This document shows positions 1 to 7,881 of a stretch of 64,000 bases of DNA, piece after piece. The notes under the pieces are model-generated. The model saw only the letters and a program-made list of their open reading frames with translations, searched no databases and was not told where the DNA came from. Made by a program: the position numbers and the translations under genes. This DNA comes from Pelagibius marinus (GTDB lineage: Bacteria > Pseudomonadota > Alphaproteobacteria > Kiloniellales > Kiloniellaceae): positions 1 to 64,000 of the forward strand of contig NZ_JACSDK010000001.1 of the NCBI RefSeq assembly GCF_014925385.1, in the 5' to 3' direction. The stretch's first letter is position 1; the number at the start of each line of letters is the position of its first letter.

Positions 1-150
1 GACTTTCTGCTGGTGGTGCCGGGCATTCGCCCCACCTGGGCGGCGGCCGGCGACCAGAAGCGCATCATGACCCCCGAGGACGCGGTGGGCGCCGGCGCCG
101 ACTATACCGTCATCGGCCGGCCGGTCACCGCCGCCCGAGACCCCCCGGCC
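1..150 (+). pseudogene. Fragment duplicating the 3' part of pyrF
   Basis: The first 150 bases align without gaps to 6675-6824 inside the intact pyrF of this window. Bases 1-88 are identical and six mismatches are packed between 89 and 146; after about 151 the match ends abruptly and cytidylate kinase coding sequence begins. The reading frame matches pyrF and encodes its C-terminal phosphate-binding part. There is no start codon and no 5' half. The position at the window edge and the mismatches clustered near the join suggest a chimeric contig end rather than a real gene duplication, but the sequence alone cannot settle this. Confidence 0.8.
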
Positions 151-151
151 G

Positions 152-769
152 CGCGGCCTGGCCGCCGCGCTGAACTACGCCTACCTGGACCCCGGCTCCA
201 TCTACCGCGCCGTGGCGGCCCGGATCCTCGCCGCCGGCGGCGACCCGCAGGACCCGGAAAGCGCCGCCGCGACAGCCCGGGAGTTGACCCCCGCCGACCT
301 GGAACGCGACGACCTGCGCCGCGAGGATGTGGGCCAGGCGGCCTCCCAGGTGGCGGCGATTCCCGAGGTGCGCAGCGCCCTTCTGGACTTCCAGCGCGGC
401 TTCGCCGCCGCGCCGCCGGGCGGCCCCGAGGGGCCCCGGGGCGGGGCGGTGCTGGACGGCCGCGACATCGGCACGGTGGTCTGCCCGGAGGCGGATATGA
501 AATTCTTCCTAACAGCCTCGGTTGAAGCCCGCGCCATGAGACGGCATAAAGAGTTGCTAGAACGGGGCGAGAAGAGTATATACGCCCGCGTTTTGCAGGA
601 CTTGCGCGAGAGGGATGCGCGCGACAGCGGGCGGGCGACCGCCCCCTTGAAAGCCGCGGATGATGCGGTACGGCTTGATACCAGCGGCATGGATGCCGAT
701 CAGGCCTTCGAGTTCGCCATGGCGGAGATCGCCCGGCGGCGCGACCAGGAACGGTTTCAGGAAAACTGA
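152..769 (+). CDS. cmk: Cytidylate kinase, 5' truncated
   Basis: Cytidylate kinase phosphorylates CMP and dCMP with ATP in the cytoplasm. The frame opens with [13 protein letters not shown], which lies just after the P-loop in family members, so the start codon and the phosphate-binding loop are missing. Visible family features are the [12 protein letters not shown] segment, the [14 protein letters not shown] motif and the C-terminal [13 protein letters not shown] segment. About 205 residues remain of a usual 215-225. The lost part is replaced by pyrF-like sequence, so the truncation probably reflects the assembly rather than the genome. It lies just upstream of rpsA, the usual order. ATG codons inside the frame (for example 212) are too late to be real starts. 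Confidence 0.85.
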   Translation, partial: RGLAAALNYAYLDPGSIYRAVAARILAAGGDPQDPESAAATARELTPADLERDDLRREDVGQAASQVAAIPEVRSALLDFQRGFAAAPPGGPEGPRGGAVLDGRDIGTVVCPEADMKFFLTASVEARAMRRHKELLERGEKSIYARVLQDLRERDARDSGRATAPLKAADDAVRLDTSGMDADQAFEFAMAEIARRRDQERFQEN

Positions 770-784
770 AGATCCCGTTGTTCC

Positions 785-862
785 AAGGCAGGACCGAGCC
801 TTTTCGGCCTGCTTTGAGCGCAAAGCCCCGCAAGACAGACCGCCCGGGATGGTCCCGGGAAG
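785..862 (+). promoter_or_regulatory. Structured leader upstream of rpsA
   Basis: The 146-base gap between cmk and rpsA contains two evident stem-loops. One pairs GCAGG and CCGA around 788-797 with TCGG and CCTGC around 104-111 past 700, with one bulge. The second is a perfect 7-bp stem, CCCGGGA (843-849) with TCCCGGG (853-859) around a TGG loop. S1 represses its own translation through a structured leader in Escherichia coli, so a similar role is possible here. Neither hairpin has a proper T tract, so they are not obvious terminators. Confidence 0.35.
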
Positions 863-915
863 ACCGGCGGCAAACCGCCCGGCCTGGATAGTGCACGAAC
901 GAAAGGACTGACTAC

Positions 916-2646
916 ATGGCTGAAGCAGCCACCACCGATACCGCCGCCAAAGAGAGCTTTGCGGCCCTGCTTGATGAATCCCTCGGCACTGAAGACGGCC
1001 TCGAAGGCAAGGTCCTTCGCGGTACCATCATCGCGATCGACGGCGACACCGCCGTTGTCGACGTTGGCCTGAAGTCGGAAGGGCGCGTCGCCCTCAAGGA
1101 ATTCGCCGAGGCCGGCCAGATGCCGGAGCTCAAGGCCGGCGACGAGGTCGAGGTCTATCTGGAGCGCATGGAGAACAAGAACGGCGAGGCCATGCTGAGC
1201 CGTGAGAAGGCCAAGCGCGAGGAAGCCTGGACCCAGTTGGCCAAGGCTTTCGCCGACAATCAGCGGGTGACCGGCACCATCTTTGGCCGCGTCAAGGGTG
1301 GCTTCACCGTGGACCTTTCCGGCGCCGTGGCCTTCCTGCCCGGCAGCCAGGTGGACATTCGACCGGTGCGCGACGTCAGCCCGCTGATGGGCACCCCGCA
1401 GCCCTTCCAGATCCTCAAGATGGACCGTTCGCGCGGCAACATCGTGGTCTCGCGCCGCGCCGTGCTGGAGGAGACCCGGGCCGAGCAGCGTTCGGAGCTG
1501 GTGGCCAACCTGAAGGAAGGTCAGGTCCTGACCGGCGTGGTGAAGAACATCACCGACTACGGCGCCTTCGTGGACCTGGGCGGCGTCGACGGCCTGCTGC
1601 ACGTCACCGACATCTCCTGGAAGCGCATCAACCACCCGACCGAGGTGCTGTCCATCGGCCAGCAGGTCCAGGTGCAGGTGATCCGCTTCAACCCGGAGAC
1701 CCAGCGCATCAGCCTGGGCATGAAGCAGCTGGAGGCCGATCCCTGGGAAGGCGTCGCCGCCAAGTACCCGGTCGGCACCAAGTTCACCGGCCGCGTCACC
1801 AACATCACCGACTACGGCGCCTTCGTGGAGCTGGAAGCCGGGATCGAGGGCCTGGTCCACGTCTCCGAGATGAGCTGGACCAAGAAGAACGTCCATCCGG
1901 GCAAGATTGTCTCCACCTCCCAGGAGGTCGAGGTCATGATCCTCGACGTCGACGAGCAGAAGCGTCGCATCTCCCTGGGCCTCAAGCAGTGCGGCAACAA
2001 TCCCTGGGAAGCTTTCCTGGAGACCTACCCCGCGGGCAGCGAGCTGGAAGGCGAGATCAAGAACATCACCGAGTTCGGCCTCTTCGTCGGCCTGCCCGGC
2101 GAGATCGACGGCATGGTCCACCTCTCCGACCTGGACTGGAACCTGTCCGGCGAGGAAGCGGTCAAGCAGTACAACAAGGGTGACAACGTCAAGGTCAAGG
2201 TGCTGGACGTCGACGTCGAGAAGGAGCGCGTCAGCCTGGGCATCAAGCAGCTGGGCGAGGATCCCTTCGCCGGCTCGACCGAGAACCTGAAGAAGGGCGA
2301 CGTGGTCACCTGCACGGTGCACCAGGTTACCGACAACGGCATCGAAGTGCAGGTTGGCGAAGGCGCCATCGGCTTCATCCGCAAGGCCGAGCTGTCGCGT
2401 GACCGCAGCGAGCAGCAGCCCACCCGCTTCGCCGTCGGCGAGAAGGTCGATGCGCGCATCACCGCCATCGACCCCAAGACCCGCAAGATCGCCCTGTCGA
2501 TCAAGCAGCGGGAGATCGCCGAGGAGAAGAAGGCCGTCGCCGAATACGGCTCCACCGAGTCCGGCGCCAGCCTGGGCGACATCCTGGGCGCGGCCATCTC
2601 CGAGGCCCGGGCCAAGGCCGAGGGCGACGACAAGAAGGAAGACTAG
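916..2646 (+). CDS. rpsA: 30S ribosomal protein S1
   Basis: S1 binds mRNA on the 30S subunit and helps start translation of structured or weak-site messages. The 576-residue protein has six S1 (OB-fold) repeats starting near residues 31, 115, 201, 286, 373 and 461. Repeats 3 to 5 carry the best GxVKNITDYGAFVDL-type cores, and the first two are divergent as in other S1 proteins. The start ATG follows GAAAGGA at 901-907. It lies downstream of cmk and upstream of ihfB, the conserved proteobacterial order, and ends at a strong terminator. Length and domain count are normal. Confidence 0.98.
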   Translation: MAEAATTDTAAKESFAALLDESLGTEDGLEGKVLRGTIIAIDGDTAVVDVGLKSEGRVALKEFAEAGQMPELKAGDEVEVYLERMENKNGEAMLSREKAKREEAWTQLAKAFADNQRVTGTIFGRVKGGFTVDLSGAVAFLPGSQVDIRPVRDVSPLMGTPQPFQILKMDRSRGNIVVSRRAVLEETRAEQRSELVANLKEGQVLTGVVKNITDYGAFVDLGGVDGLLHVTDISWKRINHPTEVLSIGQQVQVQVIRFNPETQRISLGMKQLEADPWEGVAAKYPVGTKFTGRVTNITDYGAFVELEAGIEGLVHVSEMSWTKKNVHPGKIVSTSQEVEVMILDVDEQKRRISLGLKQCGNNPWEAFLETYPAGSELEGEIKNITEFGLFVGLPGEIDGMVHLSDLDWNLSGEEAVKQYNKGDNVKVKVLDVDVEKERVSLGIKQLGEDPFAGSTENLKKGDVVTCTVHQVTDNGIEVQVGEGAIGFIRKAELSRDRSEQQPTRFAVGEKVDARITAIDPKTRKIALSIKQREIAEEKKAVAEYGSTESGASLGDILGAAISEARAKAEGDDKKED

Positions 2647-2712
2647 AGCAGCCCGCGTCCGGGCGGCCGGGGCCGAAAGGCGCTCCGCCCGCGCCTGGGT
2701 TGCAGGAAAAGA

Positions 2713-2749
2713 ACGGCCCGCCGAACTCCCGGCGGGCCGTTTTCTTTTG
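2713..2749 (+). terminator. Rho-independent terminator after rpsA
   Basis: A perfect 11-bp stem (2713-2723 with 2730-2740) closes a 6-base loop and is followed by TTTTCTTTT. It lies 67 bases after the rpsA stop codon and should separate rpsA from ihfB transcription. Confidence 0.92.
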
Positions 2750-2832
2750 CGCCCCCGGTGCAGGGGCCCCGCGAAAACGCATGGAATCCTTGCGCTTCCG
2801 GTGATTTTTCGATCCTCTGCATTCATCGAAAA

Positions 2833-2887
2833 AACGTTTGTTCTGAAAGGCTTATCCTTGACGCCCGAACGTTCCTCTGGCAACGTT
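2833..2887 (+). promoter_or_regulatory. Probable ihfB promoter region with three AACGTT boxes
   Basis: The 331 bases between the rpsA terminator and ihfB hold no gene. An A/T-richer patch contains the palindromic hexamer AACGTT three times (2833-2838, 2868-2873, 2882-2887) and a -35-like TTGACG at 2858-2863. A candidate -10 at 17 bases (CAACGT) is poor, so the transcription start is uncertain. The boxes may bind a regulator or be chance. Confidence 0.3.
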
Positions 2888-3080
2888 TCCTGCACTTGCA
2901 GGCTGGGCAGAGGTCCCGGTGGTGCGAGGGCAGCGCGATGCGACCGCGGCAGGGAAAAACAAAAGCACAAGATTCCCCGCCGAAACCCAGTCGATAACGG
3001 CGGCGGATCGTGACCTGCGGGAGGTAGAACGGGATGGGGACGCCGGCCGCATCGCGGGTCGGGAGGGGAACGATGTCGCT

Positions 3081-3362
3081 ATGACGAAATCAGAACTGAT
3101 CCAACACATCGCGGATCTGAATCCGCACCTTTACCATCGAGACGTAGAGCGTATCGTGACGACGATCTTCGACGAGATCAGCGAAGCGCTCTCCCGGGGG
3201 GACAGGGTCGAGCTGCGTGGCTTCGGAGCCTTTTCGGTGAAACGCCGCGAGGCCCGGGTCGGCCGCAACCCGCGTACGGGTACGGCGGTGAACGTCTCGG
3301 AAAAGCACGTTCCCTTCTTCAAGACCGGCAAGCAGCTGCGCGAACGCCTGAACAACCGCTGA
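3081..3362 (+). CDS. ihfB: Integration host factor subunit beta
   Basis: IhfB pairs with IhfA to form the nucleoid protein that bends DNA sharply at specific sites. The 93-residue protein begins [11 protein letters not shown], the family N terminus, and carries the [25 protein letters not shown]-binding arm with the GRNPRTG signature that inserts in the minor groove. The frame is open further upstream, but ATG 3081 gives the normal length and is preceded by GGGAGGGGAA. An ATG at 3073 is out of frame. It follows rpsA as in most proteobacteria. Confidence 0.96.
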   Translation: MTKSELIQHIADLNPHLYHRDVERIVTTIFDEISEALSRGDRVELRGFGAFSVKRREARVGRNPRTGTAVNVSEKHVPFFKTGKQLRERLNNR

Positions 3363-3491
3363 GCCCGGACTCCCCGCCGCCCGGGCAACCTGCGGGGGCG
3401 CCGGGGGGAATTTTATGACGGGTCTCGCGAAGCGGCGCCGATTGGGCTAAAGTCCGCCTGTGACCTTGGACCCTGAACGGCAGTTGCGCCC

Positions 3492-3854
3492 GTGCACTAC
3501 ATCTACGTGATCGTCACCGCCCTGTTCCTGATCGTCTTCGCGACCTTCACGTCGGCGAACCTGCAGGGCGTGACCATCGACTTCTGGCCCTTCGAATACC
3601 AGATCAACGCGCCCTTCGCCCTGGTCGCCCTGGGCTGCCTGCTGGTCGGCTTCCTGGTCGGCGCCTTCCTCATGTGGCTGCGCTTCGGCGCCGCGCGCGC
3701 CCGGGCCCGCCGGGCCGAGCAGCGCGCCGCCGTGCTGGAACGGGAACTGGGGGAGCTGAAGCGCTCCGCCGCCAGCGCGCCGCGCGGCCCCGGCGGCGGC
3801 TCTGCGCCCCAACTCGCTGCCCCCGAGCTCAAAGCGGTCTCCGGCAGGAATTAG
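3492..3854 (+). CDS. lapA: LapA-domain (DUF1049) inner membrane protein
   Basis: LapA-type proteins are small inner-membrane proteins; the gammaproteobacterial LapAB pair works in lipopolysaccharide assembly control. The 120-residue product has two membrane helices (about residues 3-21 and 40-64) separated by the short FWPFEYQINAPFA loop, then a basic coiled-coil-like tail (RARARRAEQRAAVLERELGELKR) and a low-complexity end. The start is GTG. No lapB partner is beside it. A TAAAGT -10-like box at 3448-3453 may drive it, but its -35 is weak. The position after ihfB is typical of Alphaproteobacteria. Confidence 0.82.
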   Translation: MHYIYVIVTALFLIVFATFTSANLQGVTIDFWPFEYQINAPFALVALGCLLVGFLVGAFLMWLRFGAARARARRAEQRAAVLERELGELKRSAASAPRGPGGGSAPQLAAPELKAVSGRN

Positions 3855-3861
3855 CTTTCCC

Positions 3862-4797
3862 ATGCGCGTCATCTCCGCCGCGGAGGTCGAGGCCGCGCTC
3901 GACTATCCCAGCCTTGTCGAGCGCCTGCGTCAGGCATTCCGCCGCGATATCGAGGTGCCGCTGCGCCATCACCACGACATCGAGGTGACGGGCGGCAACA
4001 GGGCGACCCTGCTGCTGATGCCGGCCTGGCAGGTCGACCGGCACATCGGCGTGAAGATGGTCACTGTCTTCCCCGACAACGGCCAGCGTTCGCTGCCCGC
4101 GATCATGGGCATCTACATCCTGTTGGACGGCAAGACCGGCTCGCCGCTGGCGCTGATCGACGGCCCCAAGCTGACGGTCAAGCGGACCGCCGCCGCCTCG
4201 GCGCTGGCCGCGCACTACCTGGCGCGGCAGGATGCCGAGCGCCTGCTGATGGTCGGCACCGGCGCGCTGGCGCCGGAACTTATCATGGCCCATGCGTCCG
4301 TGCGGCCGATCTGCAACGTGCTGATCTGGGGCCGCAACCCGAAGAAGGCGGAGAAGCTGGCCAAGCGCATGAACCGCCATGACTTTCGCGTCGACTGGAC
4401 CGACGATCTGGAGGCGGCGGCGCGCGGCGCCCATGTCATTTCCTGCGCCACGCTCTCGAGCGAGCCGCTGATCCACGGCGCGTGGCTGCAGCCCGGCACG
4501 CATGTCGACCTGGTCGGCGCCTTCCGCCCGGACATGCGCGAAACCGACGACGAGGCCGTACGCCGCGCCCGCGTTTTCGTCGACACCCGCGCCGGCGCCA
4601 CCAAGGAGGGCGGCGACATCGTGCAGGCGGTGGAGTCCGGCGCCCTGGACCCGGACGACATCGCCGGCGACCTTTTCGAGATAACCCGGGGCGAGCGCAG
4701 CGGGCGGCGCTTCTACGACCAGATCACCCTCTTCAAGTCGGTGGGCACCGCCATCGAGGATCTGGCCGCCGCGCAGCTTGCCTACGAGCGGGCCTAG
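3862..4797 (+). CDS. Ornithine cyclodeaminase / mu-crystallin family protein
   Basis: The family includes NAD(P)-dependent ornithine cyclodeaminase, which makes proline from ornithine, and Delta1-pyrroline-2-carboxylate and alanine dehydrogenases. The 311-residue protein shows the substrate-site lysine in GVKMVTVFP (Lys65), arginine in KRTAAAS (Arg108), the GTGALAPEL dinucleotide-binding turn near residue 129 and the late CVxGAFRPDMRE-like segment. It begins seven bases after lapA and precedes a flavin oxidase. The neighbour suggests a role in oxidising or reducing cyclic or N-substituted amino acids. The true substrate cannot be read from sequence, so no symbol is given. Confidence 0.85.
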   Translation: MRVISAAEVEAALDYPSLVERLRQAFRRDIEVPLRHHHDIEVTGGNRATLLLMPAWQVDRHIGVKMVTVFPDNGQRSLPAIMGIYILLDGKTGSPLALIDGPKLTVKRTAAASALAAHYLARQDAERLLMVGTGALAPELIMAHASVRPICNVLIWGRNPKKAEKLAKRMNRHDFRVDWTDDLEAAARGAHVISCATLSSEPLIHGAWLQPGTHVDLVGAFRPDMRETDDEAVRRARVFVDTRAGATKEGGDIVQAVESGALDPDDIAGDLFEITRGERSGRRFYDQITLFKSVGTAIEDLAAAQLAYERA

Positions 4798-4984
4798 CCC
4801 GGCCCGGGGGGCCGCCGGACCCAGGCTGGCCGCCGACTTTGTGACGGGGATACCGGGAGGCTGGATTTCGGGCCGCCCCGGCGTTATGCAGGACGCGGCG
4901 CCCCGCCGGTGATCCGCTGCCGAAGCCTGTATCGGCGGCGGCCTGGGTCGGCGGGCAGGCCAGCAGGCAAGAAGGTGCAAAGCC

Positions 4985-6103
4985 ATGAAAGTCATTATCA
5001 TCGGGGGCGGCATCGTCGGCTTGTCGACGGCCTGGGCCCTGGCGCGCAGCGGCCACGAGGCGCTGCTTTTCGAGCAGGGACCGCTGCCCCACGACGGCGG
5101 CGCCTCCTATGATCAACACCGTTTGATCCGCCTGCCCTACGCCGACCAGATCGGCTACTGCGCCATGGTCATCGACGCGCTGAAGGCCTGGCAGAGGATG
5201 TGGGACGACCTGGGCGAGTCCCACTACGCCGAGGTCGGCAGCCTGGCCCTGTCGAGCGAGGAGGGCGACTGGGCCGACCTGTCGCGCCAGACCCTCGACC
5301 ACCTGAGCCTCGATTACGCCACCCTGGACAAAAAGCAGATCGAGGCGCTCTGCCCCTTCATGAAGGTGCCCGAGAACGTCTGGGGCCTGCACAACGAGGC
5401 GGGCGGCGTGCTCTTCGCGGCGCGCATCGTCGAGGCGCTGATCCGCGACCTCGGCCACCGCGGCGTGAAGCTGCGCGACGAAACCCGCATTGTCGGCGTC
5501 GATCCGGCGGCCGGTTCGGTGACCCTGGAAAACGGCGAGCGCGAAAGCGCCGACGCCATCGTCGTCGCCGCCGGCGCCTGGACCGCCAAGCTGTTCCCCG
5601 AGTTGCAGCGCCGCGCCGTGCCGCACCGCCAGGTGGTGGCCTACATGGAGCCGCCGGAGGCCCACGCCGAATCCTGGGCCAAGGCGCCGGTCATGGTGCA
5701 CCTGCTGAACGACGTCGACATCTACGCCGCGCCGCCGGCCGGCGGCACCGAGCTGAAGTTCGGCTGCGGCCAGCACCGCCGGCCCGGCGACCCGGACAGG
5801 CTCGACCCCCTGGGCGACGACGAGGCCGCCCAGGTGGCCGGCGCCTTCGAGCCGCTGCTGCGCGACTTCGCCGACTACAAGGTGCTGCGCGGCCAGGTCT
5901 GCCCCTACGCCATCGCGCCGGACGAGCGCTTCGTCACCGAGAGCAACGGTCCGGTCCTGCTGATCGGCGGCTGCAGCGGCCATATGTTCAAGTTCGGCGC
6001 CCTGATGGGCGAGCAGCTGGCGCGCACCGCCACCGGCGAGACCGCCTTCAAGGACTTCAAGCTCTGGGCGGAAGGCCGCCACCAGAGCCTGACCCGCAAC
6101 TGA
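4985..6103 (+). CDS. FAD-dependent amine/amino-acid oxidase, sarcosine oxidase-like
   Basis: A DAO-family flavoprotein of 372 residues, resembling monomeric sarcosine oxidase and N-methyltryptophan oxidase. The N terminus is a clear FAD-binding fold (KVIIIGGGIVGLSTAWALA, residues 2-20). The C-terminal block QVCPYAIAPDERFV followed by CSGHMFKFGALMGE corresponds to the region of monomeric sarcosine oxidase where a cysteine carries covalent flavin. Cys306 here is the matching residue, so covalent FAD is likely. It probably oxidises an N-methyl or cyclic secondary amine to an imine, releasing peroxide. It lies between the cyclodeaminase-like gene and pyrF, and the 187-base gap before it holds nothing else recognisable. 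Confidence 0.85.
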   Translation: MKVIIIGGGIVGLSTAWALARSGHEALLFEQGPLPHDGGASYDQHRLIRLPYADQIGYCAMVIDALKAWQRMWDDLGESHYAEVGSLALSSEEGDWADLSRQTLDHLSLDYATLDKKQIEALCPFMKVPENVWGLHNEAGGVLFAARIVEALIRDLGHRGVKLRDETRIVGVDPAAGSVTLENGERESADAIVVAAGAWTAKLFPELQRRAVPHRQVVAYMEPPEAHAESWAKAPVMVHLLNDVDIYAAPPAGGTELKFGCGQHRRPGDPDRLDPLGDDEAAQVAGAFEPLLRDFADYKVLRGQVCPYAIAPDERFVTESNGPVLLIGGCSGHMFKFGALMGEQLARTATGETAFKDFKLWAEGRHQSLTRN

Positions 6104-6137
6104 AGACCACACGCATGACGACGGAGAGGAAGCCATC

Positions 6138-6875
6138 ATGAGCAGCGACCTGAAACCCCACGAGCGCATCTTCGTCGGCCTCGACACGCCGGACATCGAC
6201 AAGGCCGCGCACCTGGCCAAGACCCTGGTCGGCAGCGTCGGCGGGGTGAAGATCGGCAAGGAGCTGTTCACCGCCCAGGGCCCCGACGGCGTGCGCATGG
6301 CCGCCGGCGGGACGCCGCTGTTCCTGGACCTGAAGTTCCACGACATCCCCAATACCGTGGCCGGCGCCATCCGCGCCGCCGTGCACCTGCGCCCCAAGAT
6401 CGTCAACGTTCACGCCTCCGGCGGGCGCGCCATGATGATGGCGGCGGCCGAGGCGGCGCGCGAGGCGTCGGAGGACCTGGGCGTCGAGCGCCCCCAGGTG
6501 ATCGGCGTCACGGTGCTGACCAGCCTGGACGCGAAGGACCTGGAAGAAGTCGGCCAGATGGGGCCCGCCGAGGCCCAGGTGGAGCGCCTGGCCCATCTGG
6601 CCCAGGACAGCGGCCTGGACGGCGTGGTCTGCTCGCCGCGGGAGATCGCCCTGCTGCGCCGGGCCTGCGGACCGGACTTTCTGCTGGTGGTGCCGGGCAT
6701 TCGCCCCACCTGGGCGGCGGCCGGCGACCAGAAGCGCATCATGACCCCCGAGGACGCGGTGGCCGCCGGCGCCGACTATATCGTCATCGGCCGGCCGATC
6801 ACCGCCGCCGAAGACCCCCTGGCCGCCGCCCGGCGCATTGCCGCCGACCTGGACGCGGCGGCGGTGGATGCCTGA
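6138..6875 (+). CDS. pyrF: Orotidine 5'-phosphate decarboxylase
   Basis: PyrF decarboxylates OMP to UMP, the last step of de novo pyrimidine synthesis. The 245-residue protein has the catalytic DLKFHDIPNTV motif (Asp-x-Lys-x-x-Asp) near residue 63, the KIGKEL segment, and the C-terminal VVPGIRPTW and IVIGRPITAAEDP phosphate-binding loops. ATG 6138 follows GGAGAGGAAG. Its 3' part (6675-6824) is nearly duplicated at the very start of the window. It is the last recognised gene before the seven-gene membrane array. Confidence 0.96.
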   Translation: MSSDLKPHERIFVGLDTPDIDKAAHLAKTLVGSVGGVKIGKELFTAQGPDGVRMAAGGTPLFLDLKFHDIPNTVAGAIRAAVHLRPKIVNVHASGGRAMMMAAAEAAREASEDLGVERPQVIGVTVLTSLDAKDLEEVGQMGPAEAQVERLAHLAQDSGLDGVVCSPREIALLRRACGPDFLLVVPGIRPTWAAAGDQKRIMTPEDAVAAGADYIVIGRPITAAEDPLAAARRIAADLDAAAVDA

Positions 6876-6895
6876 GCGCGGCGGCGGATAACCGC

Positions 6896-7777
6896 ATGAC
6901 GCAGGAACAACCGGCCGCGCCGGGCGGCCCGCCCGAAGGGCCGCTCGCCAACGTGGTGATCTGGGAGACCCTGATCGCCGCCTTCGCGATCACCTTCCGC
7001 GACCCCGGGCTGCTGCTCCGCGCCGCGGCCGGCGGGCTGCTGTTGCTCGCGGCCACGACCCTGGTCAGCGTTGCGCTGCCGCCCAACCCCTTCACCCTGC
7101 TGTTGATGCTTCTGGCGCCGATCGCCGCCTACAGCCATTTCGGCGTCAACTGGTACCGGGCGGTCCTGCTCGGCCCGCAGGGGCTGATCCGCCCGGCGCT
7201 GCGCTGGGACCGCCGGCACTGGCGCTTCTTCGGTCTCGGCCTGCTGCTGGGCGGCGGCCTGCTGGCGCTCGGCGGCGTGCTGTCCATGAGCCTGCCCCTG
7301 CCTCCGGCGCTCATCGCCCTCTGCCTGCTCTACCCGGCGGCGCGCAGCAGCTTCCTCTTCCCCGCCATCGCCGTGGAGGAGCCCTACAGCCTCGCCTACG
7401 CCTGGCGCCACACCAAGGGACAGGGCGGACGCCTGACCGTGCTGCTGCTGCTCGCCGGGCTGCCGCTGTTCCTGATCGTCGCCATCGCCGTCAGCCTGCT
7501 CTTCGATGCCCTGATCGGCATTTCCCTCTTCGACGTCGCATCACTGCAGGCCGGCGCGCCGGGCGCCCCCGAAGCGCGCCTCGGCGAGATCACGGGCGAG
7601 GGCGGGGACCTCGCGATTTCCCCGCTGAAGACCCTCAGCTTGAAGATGATCACCGAGGCCCTGACCATGGGGGTGCTGGCGGTGCTCTACAGCATCGTCG
7701 CCCTGGCCTTCCGCCGCTGCACCGGCTGGGTGCCCGCGGCGCCGGCGGGCCCGCCCGCCGACCGCGGTGCGCCCTGA
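6896..7777 (+). CDS. Array membrane protein 1 of 7
   Basis: This 293-residue integral membrane protein has no function I can name. About six helices are visible (roughly residues 40-60, 63-88, 109-130, 133-155, 177-205, 250-272). It shares three features with the next six genes: NWYRAVLLG after helix 2, the central FPAIAVEEPYSLAYAWRHTKG segment (the AWR codons start near 7400) and a CTGW motif near the C terminus. It lacks the ERFE ending of most paralogs. It starts 20 bases after pyrF and is separated from the next copy by about 100 bases, so it may be the founding or a separately expressed member. The central motif recalls membrane domains annotated next to glycerophosphodiester phosphodiesterases, but that is a loose resemblance from memory. 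Confidence 0.85.
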   Translation: MTQEQPAAPGGPPEGPLANVVIWETLIAAFAITFRDPGLLLRAAAGGLLLLAATTLVSVALPPNPFTLLLMLLAPIAAYSHFGVNWYRAVLLGPQGLIRPALRWDRRHWRFFGLGLLLGGGLLALGGVLSMSLPLPPALIALCLLYPAARSSFLFPAIAVEEPYSLAYAWRHTKGQGGRLTVLLLLAGLPLFLIVAIAVSLLFDALIGISLFDVASLQAGAPGAPEARLGEITGEGGDLAISPLKTLSLKMITEALTMGVLAVLYSIVALAFRRCTGWVPAAPAGPPADRGAP

Positions 7778-7792
7778 TTCCGGCCCTTTCCC

Positions 7793-7819
7793 TTGGTCGA
7801 ATTCCGGGCTAGCTGTTAT
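7793..7819 (+). promoter_or_regulatory. Weak candidate promoter before array gene 2
   Basis: TTGGTC (7793-7798) and TGTTAT (7814-7819) are 15 bases apart in the only sizeable gap inside the array (7778-7881). If real, it would let genes 2-7 be transcribed apart from pyrF and gene 1. The spacing is short, so confidence is low. Confidence 0.25.
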
Positions 7820-7881
7820 CGTTCTGGTTGGCAGGGTGCCGGAGAGGAGGCGCCGCGACAACGCAACTGGGGGAAGACATC

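Noticed and set aside
757-2970. Long minus-strand open frame opposite rpsA
   Set aside because: It is the antisense of a strongly conserved ribosomal protein gene; high GC keeps shadow frames open. It has no ribosome site and no recognisable domain.
3363-3420. Terminator after ihfB
   Set aside because: CCCCGC/GCGGGG pairing exists but the following sequence is G-rich with only a late TTTT, so the call is too weak.
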